From the NCBI RefSeq assembly GCF_007748195.1, contig NZ_CP037920.1, positions 2,791,501-2,855,500 of the forward strand: DNA of 64,000 bases. Reading direction: 5' to 3'. This DNA comes from Gimesia aquarii (GTDB lineage Bacteria; Planctomycetota; Planctomycetia; Planctomycetales; Planctomycetaceae). The notes under the pieces are model-generated. The model saw only the letters and a list, made by a program, of their open reading frames with translations. It was not told the DNA's origin and ran no database searches. Positions 19,035-28,342 of this stretch are shown piece by piece. The first letter of the stretch is position 1, and the number at the start of each line of letters is the position of its first letter. A program made the translations under genes and the position numbers.

Positions 19035-19487
19035 TTAGGGATCGTTTCTCGAACTTCTGGATACGCCTACGTTTGCTGAATTATAACCTTCCGCCTCGGC
19101 GGGAACGATCACATCAAACGAGGGAGGTTCAATTGAAGCTTCTATAGAATAACCAACGAAAATCGGTTCAATGGTTTCAACTTCGACAGTTTCATCTTCA
19201 GAGTCGACTAGTTTAGACGGGTATGCAGTCACACGAATTTCGTGTAACCCGCTTACTATTCCTTGTCCCTCGTCTGTCTGGTACTTTCCATTTTCAATTG
19301 TAGCGCTCCCTGTTGGTGCTTCCTTTTCAATATCTAGTTTCGGGATGAATTGAATGGTACCAAATACAATGGGTTGGCCGTCAAATGTTGCCGTTCCCGA
19401 GATTTCATGTCGTTCAACACCGCTTTCACCACATCCACTCAAAAATAAAAATGAGAAGCTGAGAACGATTATCGCGTGTATCTTCAT
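19035..19487 (-). CDS. Transthyretin-like lipoprotein (cassette copy 2)
   Basis: About 150 residues. A lipoprotein signal (FLFLSGCGES) is followed by a short beta-sandwich domain that starts HEISGTATFDGQPIVFGTIQFIP, a pattern seen in small planctomycete lipoproteins encoded next to DUF1559 genes and annotated as transthyretin- or carboxypeptidase-regulatory-like. The frame extends to 19526, but that extension overlaps the terminator-like hairpin 19520-19553; ATG at 19487 directly precedes the signal and is preferred. It is downstream of a DUF1559 gene and mirrors the 20577-21083 gene. Probably an outer-surface or periplasmic lipoprotein of unknown role. Confidence 0.8.
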   Translation of the reverse strand: MKIHAIIVLSFSFLFLSGCGESGVERHEISGTATFDGQPIVFGTIQFIPKLDIEKEAPTGSATIENGKYQTDEGQGIVSGLHEIRVTAYPSKLVDSEDETVEVETIEPIFVGYSIEASIEPPSFDVIVPAEAEGYNSANVGVSRSSRNDP

Positions 19488-19519
19488 GTTAATCTGCTCG
19501 ATGTTAGAGGTGAAATAAA

Positions 19520-19553
19520 CAGCCACCTCTGAAAATCATTCGGGAGGTGGCTG
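19520..19553 (-). terminator. Hairpin between DUF1559 and lipoprotein genes
   Basis: Ten-base arms CAGCCACCTC and GAGGTGGCTG enclose 14 bases. On the minus strand the second arm is followed by TTTATTT. This fits a partial terminator or attenuator that would reduce expression of the downstream lipoprotein relative to DUF1559. Confidence 0.55.
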
Positions 19554-19576
19554 GATCAGAATCATGACTTCTTTGT

Positions 19577-20524
19577 TTACTCGGTGATTTGTAGTGTCAA
19601 ACCATCATCACGGCTACCAGCAGCCTGATAGGTGGCAAAGTTGATGTTTTCAGATATAAACCGAACAGAACCATCTGCCATCAGGAAGTGTGCACCTCCA
19701 GTGTGATTACTGCCAAAGTCCACATCGTTGAAGAGTCGATCTGCATTTCCACTGTTCCAGCCGGATGCGCCGATTCCATCTTTGAGGTTCTTACATGCGT
19801 AACTGGCAAAGCTGTGGTTACCGTTACTGGCACCTTGGATCCAGGCGCGATAGCTGTTGGAACCGGCAGGTTTTGATGAAATTTCGCCCAGCAGTAACGT
19901 ATTCGTAGTTCCATCGGTAATATCGCGAATTGCAACATTACTCTGTCGAAACAGGATTCCGCTGATAGCATTATTTCCGTGATTGCTTGTTATATTGCTA
20001 GTAGCATGTGCTGTGGGCCAATTACCAGTTAATGGGGCAGGGCGAACTCCCTTAGGGCCCGCAATTCCGTAGTAGTGGATTGTCCAGCCTTCAGCAGAAT
20101 TTGAAGGCTTTCTATCACGAGTACGTGCGCTGGGGCAATGCATTAGAGGGAATTTTTCATCACGACGTGAGCGGTTGGAAGGGGTGCCAGTTGTATCGTT
20201 GTAGTTCAAACTGAAATTAAAAGTGTTATATAGCGGTGCCTGATCTACAAAAGGTAGAACTCTCACAGACCAGGGATGGTTATTCCTGGGGTTTGTAGAG
20301 CTACTATTAAGACCCATGGTACCTGGTGGGAACGTTTGGTAGTTATCATGGTAGTTATGCAGTCCCAGACCCCACTGTTTGAGTTTGTTCTTACATTCTG
20401 TACGACGAGCTGCTTCGCGTGCTTGTTGTACTGCTGGAAGCAATAGTGCGATTAATATTGCAATGATGGCTATGACCACCAGCAATTCAATCAGTGTGAA
20501 TGCGTTTCTTTTTTGGAGCTTCAT
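19577..20524 (-). CDS. DUF1559 protein with prepilin-type leader (copy 2)
   Basis: 315 residues. The N-terminus has a type IV prepilin/pseudopilin cleavage signal, [26 protein letters not shown], then REAARR, which begins the DUF1559 domain. The C-terminus has the family phrase [31 protein letters not shown] precedes the ATG, a strong ribosome-binding site. The protein is expected to be processed by a prepilin peptidase and to assemble or sit at the membrane; its function is unknown. DUF1559 proteins occur in many copies per planctomycete genome. It is followed by a lipoprotein gene, as is the other copy. Confidence 0.92.
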   Translation of the reverse strand: MKLQKRNAFTLIELLVVIAIIAILIALLLPAVQQAREAARRTECKNKLKQWGLGLHNYHDNYQTFPPGTMGLNSSSTNPRNNHPWSVRVLPFVDQAPLYNTFNFSLNYNDTTGTPSNRSRRDEKFPLMHCPSARTRDRKPSNSAEGWTIHYYGIAGPKGVRPAPLTGNWPTAHATSNITSNHGNNAISGILFRQSNVAIRDITDGTTNTLLLGEISSKPAGSNSYRAWIQGASNGNHSFASYACKNLKDGIGASGWNSGNADRLFNDVDFGSNHTGGAHFLMADGSVRFISENINFATYQAAGSRDDGLTLQITE

Positions 20525-20576
20525 TGATATCTCCTTCTGAACTGAAAAATAAATAAAATATAAAATAACGTCTTAA

Positions 20577-21083
20577 TTAAGGTTCATTGGCGGCACGACC
20601 ACCAACAGTTTCGATAACAGGACTTGCTCCATCTGAAGTCAGAGCGATTGTAGAGGGGGACATGCCTTCAGATGTGATTTCGATGGTCAATCCAGACTCT
20701 TCGGGTACAGAATATGATTGTGGAGTGATCCATTTATACTTTATGGGTTTTGAGCTGGCTGCCGGATCTTCAGAGTTAAAATCATCAGTCAATTTGCTGA
20801 CAAGTTCCTTCTTAATCACCGTGACCTTGTAGCTGCCAACGGGAATTCCATCATCTTTGGCATAAGTTCCGACCGTAAATTTTCCACCAGAAGTGGAGTT
20901 CGCATTTGATCCGCGCTGAATGGGATTTCCTTCATTTGGTATAAATGCGATTGTGGCACCATCCAAAGGCTGTCCATCCAGAGTTACTGAGCCATCGACT
21001 GGGACGAGTGTAGGTCGACCATCTCCACCGCAACCGGTCAATACAAACAGGGAACAGATTATTAAACAAAATGCCAATTTCAA
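20577..21083 (-). CDS. Transthyretin-like lipoprotein (cassette copy 1)
   Basis: 168 residues. A lipoprotein signal (FVLTGCGGDG) leads into VPVDGSVTLDGQPLDGATIAFIPNEGNP, the same short beta-sandwich seen in the 19035 gene (GTATFDGQPIVFGTIQFIP), although the two are only distantly similar. It lies between two DUF1559 genes on the same strand: 52 bases before the second and 61 bases after the first. A role beside the pilin-like proteins is implied by position only. Confidence 0.82.
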   Translation of the reverse strand: MKLAFCLIICSLFVLTGCGGDGRPTLVPVDGSVTLDGQPLDGATIAFIPNEGNPIQRGSNANSTSGGKFTVGTYAKDDGIPVGSYKVTVIKKELVSKLTDDFNSEDPAASSKPIKYKWITPQSYSVPEESGLTIEITSEGMSPSTIALTSDGASPVIETVGGRAANEP

Positions 21084-21144
21084 CGCTCATCCTCCTTCAT
21101 ACTTTATGAGATTCACTTCACGAAGATACCTGATGTGGCCAAGA

Positions 21145-22110
21145 CTAAAATTCGCCGATGGTGTTGCCATCTTCCAGTTGAAATAAGTTTGTATAAAGGA
21201 AGTTCCCGGTAAGCGATGTCGATGGGTCATCTTGGATATTTTCACTGACGAACCGCACTGCTCCGTCAGCCAACAACACGTGGGCACCACCGATGTGTGC
21301 GCTGGCGATGACTGCACGAGTGACATTTCCAGGAGTGTTTTCGATATAGATGTTGTTCGCCGCGTCGCGAGATCCATCAAAAGGAGTATTCATTGCGCTG
21401 GTGTGATGAACGATACCAATACGCGATCCTGCAGGGCGATGCGATGCCCAGTTGGCACCAATTGAGACAAAAGGTGCTTCCATCAATGCCTTTTCACCCA
21501 TCAGAATCGTATTCGATGTTCCATCAAGCACGTCAGCAGTTGAAATGCCAAGAGGATTTGAAGTATTTGGATAGACGGCAAACCTTGACGTCATCGCATA
21601 CATCATGGTTCCCAGATTATGTTGATAGTGATTGACTGTGTTTCCCGTTGCAGAGGGACAGAGATAGACGGGAATCGTTGTTGTAAGCAGTGATTCGATT
21701 GAACCTGGAGTCTGGGCTGTCAGAAAGTCTGTAGGCACACTCAGGTCTGCAATAGGAATGGTGATACTGGAGCTACCAACATCAAGTTGATTGTAAAGCG
21801 GAGCTTGATCGATATACGGTAAAATTCGCATTCCCCACGGCCAGGCGTGAACTTTATCCATATTTCTGTTGCCAGGTCCATCAGCGACAGGCGGAGCCAC
21901 TGAAGAAGCGATGGGAAACATTTGGAATACATCGTGATAGTTATGCATCGCTATTCCAAGTTGTTTCATATTATTTTTACATTGGCTTCGGCGTGCTGCC
22001 TCGCGTGCTTGTTGTACGGCAGGTAACAACAAAGCGATGAGAATGGCAATAATCGCAATCACCACCAGTAGTTCAATTAAAGTAAATCCGGATTTCATCG
22101 AGCGTCGCAT
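21145..22110 (-). CDS. DUF1559 protein with prepilin-type leader (copy 1)
   Basis: 321 residues. The leader [19 protein letters not shown] is followed by the same hydrophobic stretch and REAARRSQCKNN as the 19577 gene, with near-identical first 45 residues. The C-terminal family phrase is GGAHVLLADGAVRFVSENI. It is first in the row DUF1559-lipoprotein-DUF1559-lipoprotein and has a 463-base AT-rich region upstream that should hold the promoter. Confidence 0.92.
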   Translation of the reverse strand: MRRSMKSGFTLIELLVVIAIIAILIALLLPAVQQAREAARRSQCKNNMKQLGIAMHNYHDVFQMFPIASSVAPPVADGPGNRNMDKVHAWPWGMRILPYIDQAPLYNQLDVGSSSITIPIADLSVPTDFLTAQTPGSIESLLTTTIPVYLCPSATGNTVNHYQHNLGTMMYAMTSRFAVYPNTSNPLGISTADVLDGTSNTILMGEKALMEAPFVSIGANWASHRPAGSRIGIVHHTSAMNTPFDGSRDAANNIYIENTPGNVTRAVIASAHIGGAHVLLADGAVRFVSENIQDDPSTSLTGNFLYTNLFQLEDGNTIGEF

Positions 22111-22198
22111 CTTTGTGTTTCCTTTGATAAAGACGGAATGAATATCAATAAAAAACGTTGATTTCAGAAGAGATGAATTTTGACAGTTCTATGGAGCG

Positions 22199-22214
22199 GA
22201 CCTAAACTTAGGTC
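22199..22214. repeat. Inverted repeat GACCTAA-N2-TTAGGTC
   Basis: Seven-base perfect arms with a two-base centre, about 90 bases upstream of the DUF1559 start. The short spacer suits a dimeric regulator's operator better than an RNA hairpin. Confidence 0.35.
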
Positions 22215-22375
22215 AAGCAATGTGCCCCTAACTTTCAAGAGCTCAATTATTTAGCGTAAACTGATTCAGTAGCACAAATTAATACATTAGTTTATTAATA
22301 TACACATGATTAATTATAAGTCTACGAGAATTTCATATGGAGTTACTAATTTCATAATAAATGCTTAATTTAGTA

Positions 22376-22399
22376 ACATTATTAATTATGTAATAATGT
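22376..22399. repeat. Inverted repeat ACATTATTA-N6-TAATAATGT
   Basis: Nine-base perfect arms with a six-base loop in AT-only sequence, downstream of the DUF1501 gene. There is no clear T-run on the minus strand, so terminator function is doubtful. It may be chance in AT-rich DNA. Confidence 0.3.
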
Positions 22400-22573
22400 G
22401 CATAATGTACTGTAAGCAATCTGGATCGTCGGGGAGCTTATTAGAAGAGTTTTCAATCTTGAAATGGATTGGGAGCGAACGAATTGAAGTAATCAAAAAC
22501 TCGGAATCTGCCATCTTGTGATTCAACGAGTGAGTATGAGGAAATCTGGAAGCTATCCAGTTTGTCCGTTTCT

Positions 22574-24025
22574 TTAAGCAAGGATATCCTTAAGCAGATG
22601 ATCTTCATCAGCGGGACCGATGAGTCGTTGATCTAGACCCTGATAGGGAACTTTGAGTTTTCGGGATTTCAGACCGGTCAGGTGTAAGATCGTGGTTTGC
22701 AGATCGCGGACGCTGGTTTTCTTTTCGGCGATGAAGTAACCGAGTTCATCAGTTGCGCCGTAAGACATGCCACCTTTGATTCCACCACCTGCCATCCAAA
22801 TGGTGTAGCAGTGAGGATGATGATCGCGACCCAGAAATTTTGAGCCGTTGCGTTCTTCGTTCATAGACGTTCGACCAAATTCTCCACTCCAGATGACGAG
22901 AGTCTCATCTAGCAAGCCTCGTTGTTTGAGATCGGTAATCAAGGCATACAGGGGGCGGTCAATCTCTTTTGCCTTGCGAGGAACGGCTGTAATTAAATCA
23001 TTGCCTGCTCCTGTCCCATGCATGTCCCAGCCGTAGTCGAACAATTGGATATATCGAACGCCTCGTTCCACCATGCGGCGAGCCAATAAGCAATTATTAG
23101 CAAAAGAAGGCGCACCGCCTGTCGTGCCATATAATTCATGGGTCTGCTTTGTTTCACTGCGTAGATCAACCGCCTCCGGAACGGACATCTGCATACGGAA
23201 GGCAAGTTCATATTGATTGATACGCGTTAAGGTTTCCGGGTTACCGAATTGTTTGAGTTCGAATTCGTTCAGTGATTTTAATGCATCCAGACTACGGCGA
23301 CGCACTTCACGATTGATCCCTTTAGGGTTTGTCACATACAGAATCGGGTCTCCCGTCGTTCGGCATTGAACACCTTGAAATACTGATGGTAGAAAACCAC
23401 TACCCCAAAGGCTTTTACCACCACTTGGATCGCTGGGACCACTCAATAACACCATGAAGCCCGGTAAATTTTTGTTTTCCGAGCCAAGCCCATAGGTAAT
23501 CCAGGAACCCATGGAGGCACCTCCGAAACGAGGAGTTCCGGTGTAGAGGAAGAGTTGGGCTGGTGCATGATTAAATTGGTCTGTGTGCATCGATTTGATG
23601 ACGGTGACATCATCGGCTACGTTTTGGAAGTGAGGTAGTAGCTCACTCATCCAAGTGCCTGACTCGCCATATTGCTTGAATTGATAGGGGGTTCCCAGCA
23701 TTTTGGGATGCCCTTTAATGAACGCGAAGCCGCGCCCTTTCAGGAACGAATCAGGGCAGGGTTGCATATTGCGTTTGACCAGCTCAGGTTTGTAGTCAAA
23801 AAATTCCTGTTGTGGAGGTGAGCCTGCCATGTGTAGAAAGATCACGCTCTTTGCTTTCGCAGGCATGCGGAATTTTGTCACATCGGGTTGACTGGGCGAG
23901 TTGGCTGAGACGTTATGACTATCGGATAACATCGAACTCAGAGCGAGTGCGCCGATACCAGTAGAGCCTTTCCCCAGAAAATGTCGTCTGGTGATTGCCT
24001 GTAATCGTTTGTGCTTCAGGTCCAT
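22574..24025 (-). CDS. DUF1501 family Tat-exported protein
   Basis: About 483 residues. A twin-arginine signal (TRRHFLGKGSTGIGALALS) is followed by the DUF1501 domain, which belongs to the alkaline-phosphatase/sulfatase-like superfamily. Family phrases include SVIFLHMAGSPPQQEFFDYKP, RYIQLFDYGWDMHG and WSGEFGRTSMNEE. The reading frame extends to 24052 over the upstream gene, but ATG 24025 has AAGGA inside the end of that gene and begins the Tat signal, so it is preferred. The reaction is unknown. It is co-transcribed with the DUF1549/DUF1553 gene, an association found repeatedly in planctomycetes. Confidence 0.92.
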   Translation of the reverse strand: MDLKHKRLQAITRRHFLGKGSTGIGALALSSMLSDSHNVSANSPSQPDVTKFRMPAKAKSVIFLHMAGSPPQQEFFDYKPELVKRNMQPCPDSFLKGRGFAFIKGHPKMLGTPYQFKQYGESGTWMSELLPHFQNVADDVTVIKSMHTDQFNHAPAQLFLYTGTPRFGGASMGSWITYGLGSENKNLPGFMVLLSGPSDPSGGKSLWGSGFLPSVFQGVQCRTTGDPILYVTNPKGINREVRRRSLDALKSLNEFELKQFGNPETLTRINQYELAFRMQMSVPEAVDLRSETKQTHELYGTTGGAPSFANNCLLARRMVERGVRYIQLFDYGWDMHGTGAGNDLITAVPRKAKEIDRPLYALITDLKQRGLLDETLVIWSGEFGRTSMNEERNGSKFLGRDHHPHCYTIWMAGGGIKGGMSYGATDELGYFIAEKKTSVRDLQTTILHLTGLKSRKLKVPYQGLDQRLIGPADEDHLLKDILA

Positions 24026-24029
24026 TTCA

Positions 24030-27000
24030 TTATCCTTTTGTGAGAACGCCATCTAAATTAAGTAAAACGTTAGCGATGACGGTCCAGGCTGCCAACTCCG
24101 ATTTATTATATTGATCTGGTAAGGGATTCAACGCGTTCTCAACGAGATTAGCTGCTTGCTCAGGGTGAGATTGATAGTATTTTAACTCTGATTCATAGAG
24201 TTTCAGTAAAGGGGCGATCTGTTCGGAGAGTGCAGGACGAATCAAACAAAGCTTCAAACCGTATTTGATGCGTGATTCTGGAGAGTCACCACCCTCTCTA
24301 AAAATGCGTAGCCCCAACGCTTGAGAGATCTCAATAAAGACTGGGTCATTTAATGTAATCATCGCCTGTAACGGAGTATTTGTGCTGATGCGTCGAATTG
24401 TACAGATCTCACGGCTGGGGGCATCAAAGGTCGCCATCGAAGGGTAGGGGACAGTACGTCGCCAGAACGTGTAGAGGCCTCTGCGAAATCGATTTTCATC
24501 CTTGTTGGTTGCCCAGTTACGCTGTCCGTTAAAAGCTGCTCGCCAGATTCCATCTGGTTGAACAGGGTAAACGGAAGGCCCACCAATCTTTCGATTAAGC
24601 AGTCCACTCAATTGTAGCGCCTGGTCGCGAATCATTTCCGCTTCCAGCCTGAAACGTGGACCGCGAGAGAGGAGTCGATTACGAGGATCTTTCTGGATGT
24701 GGATCGGTTTCGTTACAGAAGACTGACGGTATGTGTTTGACATCACAATGGTTTTGAGAATCGCTTTCATATCCCAGCCATTCTGGACAAATTCCGTTGC
24801 CAGCCAGTCAAGTAATTCGGGATGGCTGGGTAGTTCACCTTGTGTTCCGAAGTCTTCTTCTGTCACAACTAAACCCGCGCCGAACAGTTCTGACCAGAAA
24901 CGATTAACGGCAACGCGAGCCGTCAAAGGATTTTCTGGTGAGGTCAGCCATTTGGCGACCGCGATACGATTGGTGGGTACGTTTTCTGGCAAGGGATTGA
25001 ATGCATTCAATACTGCTGGTTTAACAACATCTCCAGGTGAGAGAAAGCTGCCACGAATCATAATGTGCGTTTCACGTTGTTTGTCGGTTGGCAATTCCTG
25101 CATGATGGGTAATTGCGGATAAACAGGTTTGGATTTTTGGAGTTTCGCAATCTGATCCCGCGTAGACTTGAGTGCGGGAGCGATGCTCCGGTAGTAGGTC
25201 GCTAATTTTTTCTGTTGCGCGGGCTGACGGTCTTTCGGTTTAGTATCGACGATCGCGAGAATATCGTTCGGGACTTTAAGTCGAGGTTCAAGTTTTGCTT
25301 CCGTTGTAAAGGAAATTCGAAAACATCCCAAAGCGTACTGAGGATCATTAAACGCGTGAGATAGAGTGACAATCAAACGTTGTTTCCCTGCTTTCGCAGT
25401 AGGACTGGCTTCGGGGATGAAGTAGGCGGCGTGCGTTTTTCCGAATTGAGGGGCGATGCCCCAGCCCTTCTTGTTTTTGTTGGTGAGGTCAATGGCTGCG
25501 TTCACCGGAAAACCGTTTTGAGAGAATGATGCGAACGTGCGTTTCAATGGGATCGTTTTACGACGTGAAACCGTCAGAGTCGTCGATGGTTTAGGATAAG
25601 CCTCTACGATGCTTTGCCAGACTACGTTTCGTTGTGCATCGAGTAAACTGACTTTAAAATTGGCAAGTCGTTCCTGCGCACCATCAGAGCGGTTCCAGAT
25701 TGTAATTCGATCAATGGGAGTTTCCACTTTGAGATTGAGTTCCCACCAGGGCTTGACTTCGGTTTTGGTATGAGTGGTTGACTTTGCATTAAAAAAGTGA
25801 CCGTCCGTCTTACCATCGATGGCTAACTTGGCAGGAGCAGAATGCGTGGTACTTGATTGAGAAGCCGTTCCCTGAATGGCAATATTTGTGTCGGCCTGGA
25901 AAACTTGGACTTCCGCCAGTGACAGTATCTGCTTTTTCGTTCCCTGATGTTCGATTCTCAGGAATTGTCCTTTGGCTGGTGCATCATCTATTTTGAGTGG
26001 CTGGGTCTCCAGTTTTATATTTGAGAGCACAAAATTGCCATCCTTGGCACGGCCCGGTCCGTTAGATGGCAATCGATCATCGGAAATCGCTTCCAATCTT
26101 AAACCTTTAAAGGTTGAGGGATCGAGTTCTGTTTCAATGATGTATTGTTCTTTCGCAGCTGGACCATTCGCCAGGATTGAGCCGTCCTTCTGAATTTGAA
26201 ACTTGGTTGTTGACGATGAGGATTTGACTGAAATCGGAGTGAGAATATTCCAGTTTGGCTTGGCTTGCAGAGACGATTCCCAATTCTGCTGGGCCATTTC
26301 GAGTGTTTTGCTCGGCGTCTGTATTTTTTGGTTTAGGGCCGCAATCTCTGTATTGATGCGTTTGGTTGCTTCCAACATGGTTGGTGTAGGAGCAGCGATC
26401 GTAGGGGCGTCCGTTGGTTGATCGTTGTCAGCGGTTTGGTTAAAGAAGGCGTAAAGCTGATAGTATTCTTTTTGCGAGATTGGATCATATTTATGTGTAT
26501 GGCATTTCGCACAGCCCATCGTGAGTCCCATCCAGACCTGGATTGTTGTATCTACCCGGTCGGTGACAGCGGCTGTCCGAAATTCTTCGTCGTCGGTGCC
26601 ACCTTCGGTATTAGTCATCGTGTTGCGGTGAAAGGCGGTCGCCACTTTTTGTTCGAGAGTCGCATTCGGTAAGAGGTCTCCTGCCAGTTGCTCAAGTGTG
26701 AATTGATCAAAGGGTATGTTCTGATTAAAAGCTGAGATAACCCAGTCACGATAACGCCAGATGTCCATTCTCAGCGGATCAGATCCGTAGCCTTTTGAAT
26801 CGGCATAGCGTGCGAGATCCAACCATTTTCGCGCCCAACGTTCTCCGTATGCCGTGTCCTTTAAGAATCGATCTACCAGTTTTTCATATGCGTTAGGAGA
26901 ATTGTCTTTGAGAAACTGGTCCACTTCATCCAAAGTGGGAGGCAGCCCACGCAAATCAAAACTCAAACGACGAATTAAAGTGTAGCGGTCTGCTTCTGAA

Positions 27001-27539
27001 CTGGGCTTGATCCCTGCTGCTTCCTGTTGCGATAGAATAAAGTAGTCAATCTCATTCGCTGGCCAGTCTTTTAGTTTGACTGTAGGATGCTTTGGTCGAT
27101 TTGGTGGCACGAAGGACCAATGTCGAGCATAAGGAGCATCTTGTTCGATCCATTTTTTGACTAAGGCAATCTGAGAAGCTGTTAATTTTTCTCCCACATC
27201 GGGAGGAGGCATGACTTCCGATTCGTCCGTTGAAATGATGCGGCGATAGAGTTCACTTTGGGCAACGTTACCAGGAATAATTGCCATCTGATCACTATCC
27301 AGCTTCGCAATTGCTGATGTTCTTTGATCTAGCCGCAAATCAGCTTCGCGTGTGCCTTCATCTGGTCCATGGCAATGAAAACAATTCTTGGACAAAATCG
27401 GCCGGATATCTCGATTGAAATCGACATCAGCAACAGGATTAGTTTTATTAGATGGTTCTGCAGATGTAGCAATGCTGTTGACAACAAAGCACTGGAACAT
27501 CATCCCAACTAAAAGAAATCTCTGTGAGAGATCAAACAT
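24030..27539 (-). CDS. PSCyt1-DUF1549-DUF1553 secreted cytochrome protein
   Basis: About 1169 residues. After a signal peptide, a planctomycete cytochrome c motif KNCFHCHGPDEGTREADLRL (haem site CxxCH) begins the PSCyt1 domain. DUF1549 follows (phrases such as YGERWARKWLDLARYADSKG and LEQLAGDLLPNATLEQ), then a discoidin/F5-F8-like or carbohydrate-binding middle part (about 500-830), then DUF1553 at the C-terminus. Two start ATGs (27545 and 27539) are in frame; AAGGTG lies eight bases before the second. Its stop is just before the DUF1501 start. The pair is thought to act in secreted carbohydrate metabolism; no substrate can be inferred. Confidence 0.9.
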   Translation of the reverse strand: MFDLSQRFLLVGMMFQCFVVNSIATSAEPSNKTNPVADVDFNRDIRPILSKNCFHCHGPDEGTREADLRLDQRTSAIAKLDSDQMAIIPGNVAQSELYRRIISTDESEVMPPPDVGEKLTASQIALVKKWIEQDAPYARHWSFVPPNRPKHPTVKLKDWPANEIDYFILSQQEAAGIKPSSEADRYTLIRRLSFDLRGLPPTLDEVDQFLKDNSPNAYEKLVDRFLKDTAYGERWARKWLDLARYADSKGYGSDPLRMDIWRYRDWVISAFNQNIPFDQFTLEQLAGDLLPNATLEQKVATAFHRNTMTNTEGGTDDEEFRTAAVTDRVDTTIQVWMGLTMGCAKCHTHKYDPISQKEYYQLYAFFNQTADNDQPTDAPTIAAPTPTMLEATKRINTEIAALNQKIQTPSKTLEMAQQNWESSLQAKPNWNILTPISVKSSSSTTKFQIQKDGSILANGPAAKEQYIIETELDPSTFKGLRLEAISDDRLPSNGPGRAKDGNFVLSNIKLETQPLKIDDAPAKGQFLRIEHQGTKKQILSLAEVQVFQADTNIAIQGTASQSSTTHSAPAKLAIDGKTDGHFFNAKSTTHTKTEVKPWWELNLKVETPIDRITIWNRSDGAQERLANFKVSLLDAQRNVVWQSIVEAYPKPSTTLTVSRRKTIPLKRTFASFSQNGFPVNAAIDLTNKNKKGWGIAPQFGKTHAAYFIPEASPTAKAGKQRLIVTLSHAFNDPQYALGCFRISFTTEAKLEPRLKVPNDILAIVDTKPKDRQPAQQKKLATYYRSIAPALKSTRDQIAKLQKSKPVYPQLPIMQELPTDKQRETHIMIRGSFLSPGDVVKPAVLNAFNPLPENVPTNRIAVAKWLTSPENPLTARVAVNRFWSELFGAGLVVTEEDFGTQGELPSHPELLDWLATEFVQNGWDMKAILKTIVMSNTYRQSSVTKPIHIQKDPRNRLLSRGPRFRLEAEMIRDQALQLSGLLNRKIGGPSVYPVQPDGIWRAAFNGQRNWATNKDENRFRRGLYTFWRRTVPYPSMATFDAPSREICTIRRISTNTPLQAMITLNDPVFIEISQALGLRIFREGGDSPESRIKYGLKLCLIRPALSEQIAPLLKLYESELKYYQSHPEQAANLVENALNPLPDQYNKSELAAWTVIANVLLNLDGVLTKG

Positions 27540-27838
27540 TGGCATTCACCTTCGGGAAGGTTGGCAATGTTGATGCACCTTCTGGATCATTCCGTATCGT
27601 AAGCGGAATTAGAGGTTGTTGGTACATCAAACATTACGAATTTTGGTTTGGTGATACCGATCCGTCGTTATGTAAACCAACGGTAGCTAACTGTTTTAGA
27701 AACAAGCAGCAGGTAAGTTAAAACATTATAGTGGCTAAAATACCAGTCTCTATTCTAACTCGCTCAGAGGGGAGATGCAAGAAATCGCCCTGTCTGGTGA
27801 AAAGACGATGGCTATAATCAGCAACAAATGCTGCGTTT

Positions 27839-28129
27839 CTATTCGATTCCGAGATTGCGTTCTATATTTCTAGCCTTGGAGCTCATAACATACTTCTGCC
27901 ACCAGGGGTCGGGATCAGACTCTTTGGGGCGATCTCCACGGGCTTCTTCTCCCACAAAACCCCACTGATCGATTTCTTCCTCACCACCACTACTCCAGTC
28001 TGAATCAAACGCCTTTGGTTTTAAGGCACGCCATGTCTGCTGATTGGCATCAGCAATAGTATCCATCATTGATGCACAGCCAGAAGTCAGGAATAATGCA
28101 AGAGAGAGGGCCAATAAAGAGGATTTCAT
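27839..28129 (-). CDS. Small lipoprotein
   Basis: 96 residues. A lipoprotein signal (ALFLTSGCASMMD) precedes an acidic, Trp-containing mature part (STWRALKPKAFDSDW-like, then WWQKYVMSSKARNIERNLGIE). I recognise no family. ATG 28129 is preferred to 28144 because GGAGGAA lies seven bases upstream. A divergent promoter region of about 210 bases separates it from the LmbE gene. Confidence 0.72.
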   Translation of the reverse strand: MKSSLLALSLALFLTSGCASMMDTIADANQQTWRALKPKAFDSDWSSGGEEEIDQWGFVGEEARGDRPKESDPDPWWQKYVMSSKARNIERNLGIE

Positions 28130-28342
28130 AAGGTGTTCCTCCATTCAATCAGCGACGGATAAGGACAAGCTGACCTTCATCGGTTAAGATTGATGGTTAA
28201 GAATGTAGAAATGAATTGTGAGAGGTTATGTGTTAATTTTGAGAGATGAGATTTGGGATTCTAATGATTTCATAAATCTCGTCTACCCCATTTTTTGAGA
28301 GTCGTTTAGCAAGCAAAAATATTCCTGATTTAAGGAGCATAC

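Larger units (their letters stand above)
22111..22573. other. 463-base AT-rich intergenic region
   Basis: It lies between the DUF1501 gene end and the first DUF1559 start. It holds the inverted repeats at 22199-22214 and 22376-22399 and must contain the promoter of the DUF1559 cassette, but I could not pick a convincing -35/-10 pair. No RNA gene recognised. Confidence 0.5.
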
